DNA from: Bacillota bacterium
Lineage (GTDB): Bacteria > Bacillota > Clostridia > Christensenellales > SZUA-584
Direction of reading: 5' to 3'
Length of the DNA: 64,000 nt
Assembly: GCA_023410475.1 (NCBI GenBank)
Contig: JAEYPS010000029.1
Location: forward strand, 1 to 64,000
The first letter of the stretch is position 1; each line of letters begins with the position of its first letter. The notes under the pieces are model-generated. The model did no database searches. It was not told the DNA's origin and was given only the letters and a program-made list of their open reading frames with translations. Positions 58,106 through 64,000 of this stretch are shown in pieces. The position numbers and the translations under genes were made by a program.

Positions 58106-59467
58106 TTACAGCGTTTTTTCTATCTCGAGTACGCGCTCTACGCTTTGCTCCAACATTCCGAGCTCGTAAAGCGCCGTGGCGCAGCTGTATCTCGAGCGGA
58201 AGTCTTTCGTGCAAAGCAGCGTTTTGCGAAGAAGCTCCGTGTCTATCCCCGCCTTTGTGGCGCATGTGGGAGCGCCGAACAGCTCATAGGTCTTTGCGAT
58301 ATCCCTGTAAGCGGGCAGTATGGCGCAGTCGGCCTTATACTGCTCATGATACGCAGCGATATTATCTATGCGTTTTTCGTGCTCAGGCCATTCGAGATAC
58401 CAGTATTTATTGACGTGTGTTACCTCTTCTCCCACGCTGCCCGGGAAGTATTCTTTGAGGAACGCAAATTTCTCGTCCCTTGTCATGCGTCCGCTCTTGA
58501 TCTTCTCTTTGTCAAGCTTTGAGACGTCGATGCCTTTGAGTATGTCGTGAAACACGAGCGTGTAGATTAGTCCTATGCCCGCGCTTATGCCGTGGGACGG
58601 GGCGGGGGTACCGTAAGCGAGATGGGACATCTCCCAGTAGTGCGACATGCTGTGCTCTACTGACGAGCAAGAGCGGGTCTCTCCTATGATAAGCATCGTA
58701 AGGCCGGCGAGTATCAGCGACTCTATGAGCGCCTCCATGCCTTTATCGCTGCGGTTTACTATTTCATCTATATTTGAGGAGCACATTTCAAGAGCCGTTT
58801 CAAGTATATGACCGCACGCAGGGCAGAACGTCTCGCCGGATACCGCGCTTCCGAGCTTCCAGTCGACTAGCACCGTGTATTTGGCGAACATGTCGCCCAC
58901 ACCGCCCGCCTGCATAAGCATCGGCGCGGATGCAAGCACGTCGGGGTCGAACAAAAGCAGCTTTGCCGCGCTGCCCGGCAGCGAAACCTTCATGCCGTTA
59001 ACGATCATAGACGAGGTTACGGCTGTATAGGCGTCCATGGAAGCCGCCGTGCCGAAAACGGCGAAAGGAAGCCCCGCGATATAAGCCGCCTGCCTTGTGA
59101 CGTCGGTCACGACGCCCGAGCCCACGCCGAGCAGAAAATCCGCGCCGCCCGAAGCGTCAACCGCGAGTCCGGACATCTCTGGAGTTGGGTCGACCTTGCT
59201 TCCCGGCAGAACGCAGACGCGGCAGGAATAGCCCGCCGCTGAAAGCCTCTTTTCTATTGCGCTTCCGGCGACATCCCATGTGATGCCGTCGGCGACCAAA
59301 ACAACATTTTTGCCCAGCCCCGAGGCCGCTATGAGGTCCGGGCAGCCGTCGATGATGCCGCGCTTTATATGTATGTCCATTTCGGGCTTGTTGTGTTTAT
59401 AGCCGCAATCGCACACTAAATTCTCAAGTGATATCTTTCCGTCTTTCTTTACGATGTCTACGCTCAT
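58106..59467 (-). CDS. sn-Glycerol-1-phosphate dehydrogenase family protein
   Basis: A 453-residue member of the iron-dehydrogenase-like glycerol-1-phosphate dehydrogenase family (AraM/EgsA). It has LGVGSGVVTDVTRQAAY (about 113), FGTAASMDAYTAVTSSM (about 138), and probable metal ligands in GGVGDMFAKY, SSVEHSMSHYWEM and PAPSHGISAG. The family reduces dihydroxyacetone phosphate to sn-glycerol-1-phosphate, the archaeal lipid stereoisomer; Bacillus AraM does this with nickel. The C-terminal extension (about 350-453) is longer than a minimal dehydrogenase. It has its own consensus promoter. Its partner prenyltransferase (PcrB) is not in the window. Confidence 0.85.
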   Translation of the reverse strand: MSVDIVKKDGKISLENLVCDCGYKHNKPEMDIHIKRGIIDGCPDLIAASGLGKNVVLVADGITWDVAGSAIEKRLSAAGYSCRVCVLPGSKVDPTPEMSGLAVDASGGADFLLGVGSGVVTDVTRQAAYIAGLPFAVFGTAASMDAYTAVTSSMIVNGMKVSLPGSAAKLLLFDPDVLASAPMLMQAGGVGDMFAKYTVLVDWKLGSAVSGETFCPACGHILETALEMCSSNIDEIVNRSDKGMEALIESLILAGLTMLIIGETRSCSSVEHSMSHYWEMSHLAYGTPAPSHGISAGIGLIYTLVFHDILKGIDVSKLDKEKIKSGRMTRDEKFAFLKEYFPGSVGEEVTHVNKYWYLEWPEHEKRIDNIAAYHEQYKADCAILPAYRDIAKTYELFGAPTCATKAGIDTELLRKTLLCTKDFRSRYSCATALYELGMLEQSVERVLEIEKTL

Positions 59468-59497
59468 GTTTTATCCTTTCAGTCTAATGTCATGATA

Positions 59498-59526
59498 ATA
59501 ATAGTTTCAATGCGGGGCGTTGTCAA
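59498..59526 (-). promoter_or_regulatory. Promoter of the glycerol-1-phosphate dehydrogenase-like gene
   Basis: On the minus strand TTGACA (59521-59526), a 17-bp spacer and TATTAT (59498-59503). Confidence 0.78.
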
Positions 59527-59546
59527 ACAATAAGGCTCAAAGCCGC

Positions 59547-60209
59547 CTATTCGTACAGCCCGTAAGCGCTGCTCACCTGCTGGACATAGATTATACCGTT
59601 GCCCGGCTCTTCAATTTTAAGGTCCTTGCGTATCGAGTCTATTATTGCCTCGGTTCCTTTGCGCTCGGATATTATAAGAACTATCTCTTTCTCCGGCTCT
59701 ATGCTCATCGAAAACAGCTTGCTCGTCTCGTGCATGCCCGAGCCGCGCGCGTTTACTATAGTGCCGCCTTTAGAGCCCGCCTTAACGGCGGCGTCTATTA
59801 CGTCTTCGGCCTTGCCTTTGTCTACTATTATCGTTATTACGTTATACACAGTGTCTCCACCTCTTTCTCCTGTAATGCAGCTGCTGCAGCTGCTTGTCCC
59901 CGTCACTTCGCAAACGGCGGTCGCAAACGCTATGCCGTGGCCCGGCTTGTCGAACCTGAATTTTTCATGGAGCGCTTCTATAGCGGCGCGGGCAGTGTCT
60001 CTGCCCGAGACCATCAGCACGAGTTCCCTCCTGACGTCCCCTAGGCCGAGATAGCCCAGCGAGGGGGTTTTTACAGTGCCCCTGCCCAGCATCACCGTAG
60101 CGCCCGTTATCCCAGAGCGCTTTGCCTCCTTTATAACCTTGCTGCCAAGCCCGTTGCTCACCACTACGTATATAAGCTCATACGAGGCTTCTTCTATGTC
60201 ACTTGACAC
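59547..60209 (-). CDS. Tandem PII-like protein with CxxC linker
   Basis: A 220-residue protein with two PII-type ferredoxin-like domains. Domain 1 (about 10-103) has GITGATVMLGRGT and PGHGIAFATAV; domain 2 (about 118-215) has GGTIVNARGSG and PGNGIIYVQQV. The linker contains CSSC (Cys108, Cys111), a possible redox or metal switch. The start is GTG 60209, inside the end of the DUF1538 gene with GGGAGG upstream, so the two are translationally coupled. PII proteins often bind adenine nucleotides and regulate transporters; that this one regulates the DUF1538 protein is inferred from coupling. Confidence 0.8.
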   Translation of the reverse strand: MSSDIEEASYELIYVVVSNGLGSKVIKEAKRSGITGATVMLGRGTVKTPSLGYLGLGDVRRELVLMVSGRDTARAAIEALHEKFRFDKPGHGIAFATAVCEVTGTSSCSSCITGERGGDTVYNVITIIVDKGKAEDVIDAAVKAGSKGGTIVNARGSGMHETSKLFSMSIEPEKEIVLIISERKGTEAIIDSIRKDLKIEEPGNGIIYVQQVSSAYGLYE

Positions 60210-61686
60210 CGCCGATACCTCCCTTAACGGTTTTTATTTTATATACCAATCCCATTATCTGAAGCGCGATAAGGGGCGTTAACGCCACCATCGCGATCAT
60301 ACCGAACCCGTCCGCGAGCACGTCGGCGCCTGTGGTGGCGTCGGCTGCGCCATGCGCGAACGCAAGCACGAATGTGGCCGTCATCGGCCCCGACGCTACG
60401 CCTCCCGAGTCAAAAGCAATGCCTACGAACAGCTTTGGCACGAAAAACGTCATGGCAATAGCTATCGCATAGCCGGGCAGCAGATAGTGCCAAAGCTGTA
60501 TCTCGGGGATTATTATGCGCAGCATCGAAAGAGCGATAGCGGCGCCTACGCCGATAGAAAGCATGATAAGGACCGCTTTTCTTTTAACGTATCCGCTCGT
60601 TACGTCCTCTATCTGCCTTGTGAGCACGTGCACCGCGGGCTCGGACAGTATTGTGGCAAAGCCTATTACAAACGCGATTATCACCAGGAACGATTTATTT
60701 TCCATCGACGCAAGCGCAAAGCCTATCTTGCCGCCTACCTCCATGAAGCCCGCGCTGACGCCGGTCAAAAACACGACTAATCCGGCAAACGTGAACAAAA
60801 GCCCGATGAGCACGCGCAGCGCAGCCTTTTTGGACATCCCGAACGCTATCCTTTTCAGCACCAAAAACATAAGCATTATAGGCAAAAGCGCAAGCAGCAC
60901 GTTGCCTGCGGCCACGGGAAGGCTGCTCAAAAACGGCTCAATCACAGACTCCGACGCCTTATGGGCCGGCATGCTTCCCGTAAGCTGAGCGCCGCCTGAG
61001 GCGATGCTCATTATCATAACGGACATTATCGCTCCGGCTGATACTATGGCTACGAGGCCGAAGCTGTCCTTCTCGGAGGCTTTGCTGTCCTTTTTGAGCC
61101 GTGTCACGCCCATAGCGAGCGCTAATATGAAAGGAACGGTAAGCGCTCCCGTTGTCGCGCCCGAAGCGTCGAACGATATCGCCAGAAGCTCACGCGAAGT
61201 AAAAAGCGCGAGCACGAGTATAATTAAGTAACAGACGCCGAGTATGATATACAGCGGTATATTGTACAGTATCCTGATAAAACCCAAAGAAAGCATCACC
61301 GCTATGCCCGCGGAGACTACCACTATAAGCTTTAACTGTGATATAAGGCCGGACGTTACCGAATCCACCTCTCCCGCGAGTATATGAAGATCGGGCTCGG
61401 CAATGGAGATAAAAAACCCGAGAGCGAGCGCCGAGACAGCAACTATCCAAAGCTTGTTTGACTTGGCTATGGCAAAACCCATAGAATTTCCTATGGGGGT
61501 GATGCCGATATCAACGCCGAATAAAAAAGCGGTCAGCCCAATTACTATCAGGGAAGCGCCTATTAAAAACCTTACAAGCAGAACCGGACTTAATGGCGTA
61601 AACGTAAAACCCAGCACCAGCACCATTACCGTAACTGGGGCTACAGCGAGCAATACCTCTTTAAGCCTTGCGCGTAATACCTTCAA
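60199..61686 (-). CDS. DUF1538 integral membrane protein, internally duplicated
   Basis: A 495-residue polytopic protein with two homologous halves (about 10-245 and 255-490). Each has an EPxxHxL motif followed by a VTSG turn: EPDLHILAGEVDSVTSG (about 97) and EPAVHVLTRQIEDVTSG. Each also has a re-entrant-like segment, FDASGATTGALTVPF and FDSGGVASGPMTATF. Inverted or tandem duplication with paired polar motifs is typical of secondary transporters. The substrate is unknown. It shares an operon with the tandem PII-like gene. Confidence 0.85.
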   Translation of the reverse strand: MKVLRARLKEVLLAVAPVTVMVLVLGFTFTPLSPVLLVRFLIGASLIVIGLTAFLFGVDIGITPIGNSMGFAIAKSNKLWIVAVSALALGFFISIAEPDLHILAGEVDSVTSGLISQLKLIVVVSAGIAVMLSLGFIRILYNIPLYIILGVCYLIILVLALFTSRELLAISFDASGATTGALTVPFILALAMGVTRLKKDSKASEKDSFGLVAIVSAGAIMSVMIMSIASGGAQLTGSMPAHKASESVIEPFLSSLPVAAGNVLLALLPIMLMFLVLKRIAFGMSKKAALRVLIGLLFTFAGLVVFLTGVSAGFMEVGGKIGFALASMENKSFLVIIAFVIGFATILSEPAVHVLTRQIEDVTSGYVKRKAVLIMLSIGVGAAIALSMLRIIIPEIQLWHYLLPGYAIAIAMTFFVPKLFVGIAFDSGGVASGPMTATFVLAFAHGAADATTGADVLADGFGMIAMVALTPLIALQIMGLVYKIKTVKGGIGGVK

Positions 61687-61757
61687 ACCGGTTCGTTCCT
61701 TTCTGTCAATGTATAAATGGCGGCATATTCTGCCGAACTAACTGCGGAGGCGGTTTT

Positions 61758-61786
61758 ATTATACCCCGCAGCGGGCGGGCTATCAA
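61758..61786 (-). promoter_or_regulatory. Promoter of the DUF1538-PII operon
   Basis: On the minus strand TTGATA (61781-61786), a 17-bp spacer and TATAAT (61758-61763). Confidence 0.75.
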
Positions 61787-61853
61787 GATTAGGCAGACCA
61801 ATCGTTCAGCAACGCGGCGGCAAAGAACAATACCACAAAGCGTCTCCTTAAAT

Positions 61854-62303
61854 CTATATACCATCAAATATCTTAACAAAGTTTTTATGCTCTTTGCGAA
61901 GAGTATATCCGCAGTGCTGGTAGAACTCGTGAGCCTGGGTTCTCGCAAAGCCGGAGGACAGGCGGACGCCTTCACAGCCGCACTCTTTAGCCCAGCCCTG
62001 CGCGGCTAAGAGCAGCTTTTTGCCTATGCCGAGCCCGCGCAGGCGCTCGTCCACCGCTATCGCCATTATGTTTTTAAGCGGGCCGCAGTACGTGCATTCA
62101 TAATCGGCGGCGTGAACATAGCCGGCGACTATGCCTTCGCATTCGGCAACATAAATCTTGTCGGACGGCCTTGACAGTATCAGCCTGAGCCTCACAAGCG
62201 TTTTTTCATAAGGATAGTCGTAGCCGAGAGCGTCTCGGTTTAGCTGGCAGAAGCGCGGACAGTCGCTTATCGCGGCCTGGCGAATAATGATATCATCTCT
62301 CAT
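61854..62303 (-). CDS. GNAT family N-acetyltransferase
   Basis: A 149-residue GNAT. It has IIRQAAISDCPRFCQLN at the N-terminus and the acetyl-CoA-binding motif A IMAIAVDERLRGLGIGKKLL (about 85-104, with the RxxGIG pyrophosphate loop). The C-terminal motif B region is FARTQAHEFYQHCGYTL. The start is ATG 62303, with GGCGG 7 nt upstream. The substrate is unknown. It lies downstream of hflKC beyond a strong terminator. Confidence 0.88.
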   Translation of the reverse strand: MRDDIIIRQAAISDCPRFCQLNRDALGYDYPYEKTLVRLRLILSRPSDKIYVAECEGIVAGYVHAADYECTYCGPLKNIMAIAVDERLRGLGIGKKLLLAAQGWAKECGCEGVRLSSGFARTQAHEFYQHCGYTLRKEHKNFVKIFDGI

Positions 62304-62360
62304 AGAACTACCGCCTTTTAGATTTTTTATTATTATACCATAATTACAGTACGCGGATAA

Positions 62361-62383
62361 TAAAAAGGCGGCCAAAGGCCGCC
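62361..62383 (-). terminator. Terminator of hflK-hflC
   Basis: On the minus strand GGCGGCC, TTT, GGCCGCC and TTTTTA. It also belongs to the GGCGGCC palindrome group at 27556 and 45659. Confidence 0.8.
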
Positions 62384-62402
62384 CGAGATTAAACTGCGGT
62401 TA

Positions 62403-63287
62403 CTATTTGACGCCCAGCAGAAGCTTCGCGAGGAACGAGTCACGGCCGAGTATCACTGTCTTATTATCGCCGCCCAGCGAGGACTTAAGAGCGTCGAGCG
62501 CCAGCATATATTCGTAAAACTCGCGTTTGTCGTCTGAGTTGTACGCCTCGGCAAGCATTCTCATATATTCCTGCTCGCCCTCGGCAACTATTTTCGCGGC
62601 ATCGGCTTCGGCGTTTGAGATTATTATGCCGACCTGCTTGTCTACGTCGTTGCGTATAACTGACGCGAGGTATTCGCCGTCCGCCGTGAACTTCTCGGAT
62701 ATCTGGTTGCGTTCGGATATCATGCGCTGATACACCGCCTGCTCGTTTGCCTCGGGCAGGTCGAATCTCTTTATCTTTACGTCCACGACGTCTATGCCGT
62801 AGTTGTTGGCGATGGCGTCAACGCTCAAGGAAATACCGGCGTAAATATCGTTTCTTCCTGACGGGTCGTCCATATTGATGATATCGCGCTGCGCCAGAGT
62901 GCCCATTACATTTTTGAGCGAGTTGTACGTCATTGTGTCGAGGCGCTCCTCGGCGACACTTACGCTGCCCAGAGACTGAAAGAACTTAAGCGGCTCGGTT
63001 ATGCGCCACAGCACATAGCTGTCTACAGTCATATTCTGCTTGTCCGCGGTTAAAACCTCTGAAGGCGGGATATCATAGAACATTATGGCTTTAGGGAACG
63101 TCCTTACCGTGTCTACGAACGGCGTCTTGAAGTATATGCCGGGAGTCTCTTTTGTGTCTATTATCTTAGAGAACCTTACCGTGCAAGCGTATTCGTTTTC
63201 CTGAACGACATAGAAGCTCGAAGTGAGCACTATTATCGCGATTAGAACGAATAATATTACAAGCGCTTTTACTATCTTCTTTTTCAT
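62403..63287 (-). CDS. hflC: HflC-like SPFH/prohibitin-family membrane protein
   Basis: A 294-residue protein. One N-terminal membrane helix (about 6-26) is followed by the SPFH/PHB domain (about 28-200: FYVVQENEYACTVRFSKI, TPGIYFKTPFVDTVRTFPK) and a long helical segment. The end AEADAAKIVAEGEQEYMRMLAEAY is characteristic. HflK and HflC form a large membrane assembly around the FtsH protease. ATG 63287 follows the hflK stop by 1 bp. The operon order hflK-hflC is conserved. Confidence 0.92.
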   Translation of the reverse strand: MKKKIVKALVILFVLIAIIVLTSSFYVVQENEYACTVRFSKIIDTKETPGIYFKTPFVDTVRTFPKAIMFYDIPPSEVLTADKQNMTVDSYVLWRITEPLKFFQSLGSVSVAEERLDTMTYNSLKNVMGTLAQRDIINMDDPSGRNDIYAGISLSVDAIANNYGIDVVDVKIKRFDLPEANEQAVYQRMISERNQISEKFTADGEYLASVIRNDVDKQVGIIISNAEADAAKIVAEGEQEYMRMLAEAYNSDDKREFYEYMLALDALKSSLGGDNKTVILGRDSFLAKLLLGVK

Positions 63288-63288
63288 G

Positions 63289-64000
63289 TTATTGTACCCC
63301 CGTTCCCTGCGCCGAGCCGAAGAAGCTCTCAAGCGGCAGCATCATGTCTACGCCGCCTTCGGACGTGTTTATATATACCTTAACGCCCGGCAGAAGCGCA
63401 GTAATGACCTCGTAGTACATGCGCGAGCGGGTTATCGCCGGGTTGATCGCGTATTCCTTGTACATCGCCTCGAACATCGCTATCTTCTCCACGGCTTCGT
63501 TTATCCTGCTCTGCTTTAAATACTCGGAGTTTCGCAAAAGCTTGTCCGCCTGGGCCTTTGCCTCGGGAAGCTGAGCATTCTCGTAAGCCTTCGCCTGGTT
63601 GACTACTGTTTCCGCTCCCTGTTTCGCGGTTTCGACCTGTTTGAACGCGGCAGTGACCTCATCGGTGGGGGGCTCGCTGTCCTGGATCTTTACGTCCGTT
63701 AGCATCAGGCCTATATCATACTTTGTGAGCACGTCGGTAATGAGCTCCTTTACCTGCTGCTGTATGAGCTCCTTGCCGTTCGTCAGCACCGCGTCGACGT
63801 TGGTTGAACCGACTACGTTTCTTACTTGGCTCTGTATAAGGTTCCTGAGAATCTGCTCAGGCTCGTACGACGAGAACAGATATTTTACCGGGTCCGAGAT
63901 CTTGTACTCAACAAAAAACTCCACGTTTACGATATTGTAATCGCCAGTTATCATATTACTTTCGCTTCGCACCAGATCATAACCCCCTGGAGCCGATTGG
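63289..64000 (-). CDS. hflK: HflK-like SPFH-family protein (5' end beyond the window)
   Basis: The C-terminal 236 or so codons of HflK; the frame stays open to base 64000, so the N-terminus and membrane helix lie outside the window. Visible parts are YDLVRSESNMITGDYNIV, the SPFH core (VEFFVEYKISDPVKYLFS), QSQVRNVVGSTNVDAVLTNGK and a coiled-coil/helical region (about QAKAYENAQLPEAKAQADKL). It forms a complex with HflC, encoded immediately downstream. Confidence 0.92.
   Translation of the reverse strand, partial: QSAPGGYDLVRSESNMITGDYNIVNVEFFVEYKISDPVKYLFSSYEPEQILRNLIQSQVRNVVGSTNVDAVLTNGKELIQQQVKELITDVLTKYDIGLMLTDVKIQDSEPPTDEVTAAFKQVETAKQGAETVVNQAKAYENAQLPEAKAQADKLLRNSEYLKQSRINEAVEKIAMFEAMYKEYAINPAITRSRMYYEVITALLPGVKVYINTSEGGVDMMLPLESFFGSAQGTGVQ

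Overview
The window reads as chromosomal DNA of an anaerobic, fermentative, probably endospore-forming member of the Clostridia (Bacillota), of moderate G+C (about half by eye). The indications are pyruvate:ferredoxin oxidoreductase, a bifunctional AdhE, a six-gene Rnf complex, an Etf with a ferredoxin-fused alpha subunit, sporulation genes (spoIVFA/spoIVFB, ytfI/ytfJ), and Firmicute-type housekeeping genes (purR, pcrA, ligA, yerC, mreB). I cannot name the genus. No rRNA, CRISPR array, prophage or complete insertion sequence was seen.

Layout. 1-3.7 kb: tRNA-Ala(GGC), then acd-etfB-etfA on the minus strand. 3.7-5.4 kb: a cobalamin riboswitch in front of a DUF4430 protein and an ECF S component. 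5.5-10.5 kb: a frameshifted TPR gene, comFB-like, proS, a VOC protein, a small zinc-ribbon membrane protein and a HAD phosphatase. 10.8-18.6 kb: spoIVFA-spoIVFB, an MBL-fold protein, a VOC protein, two radical-SAM-linked genes, rng, rplU and rpmA. 18.7-24.6 kb: an OGG1-type glycosylase, a secreted amidase, an unaccompanied 2-oxo-acid dehydrogenase E1 pair and small hypotheticals. 24.9-31.2 kb: adhE with Rex operators, converging on nifJ. 31.4-35.8 kb: mreB, an AraC/GyrI regulator, an ion permease and maf. 35.8-40.8 kb: rnfCDGEAB. 41-43.6 kb: rpsO-pnp. 43.6-46 kb: two paralogous lipoproteins, a candidate small RNA and a zinc-ribbon protein. 46.2-55.3 kb: a deacetylase, a two-OB SSB, an FAH-family protein, yerC, pcrA, ligA, an AT-rich insert and ytfI-ytfJ. 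55.3-64 kb: ymaF, murC, purR, a glycerol-1-phosphate dehydrogenase homologue, a DUF1538 membrane protein with a tandem PII-like partner, a GNAT protein and hflC-hflK (hflK runs off the right edge).

Together the metabolic genes describe pyruvate oxidation to acetyl-CoA with reduced ferredoxin (nifJ), ethanol formation (adhE, under apparent NADH/NAD+ control by Rex), flavin-based electron bifurcation at an enoyl/acrylyl-CoA-type reductase (acd-etfBA), and recovery of the ferredoxin-NAD potential as an ion gradient by Rnf.

The observations most worth following are: a short minus-strand transcription unit at about 45.45-45.53 kb (extended -10 promoter, CCUCCUUUU anti-Shine-Dalgarno segment, strong terminator) that looks like an undescribed regulatory RNA; the DUF1538/double-PII pair with a CxxC linker; the paired Rex sites at adhE; and loss of both the L27 N-terminal extension and the intervening prp gene together with an Ala/Lys-rich L21 tail.
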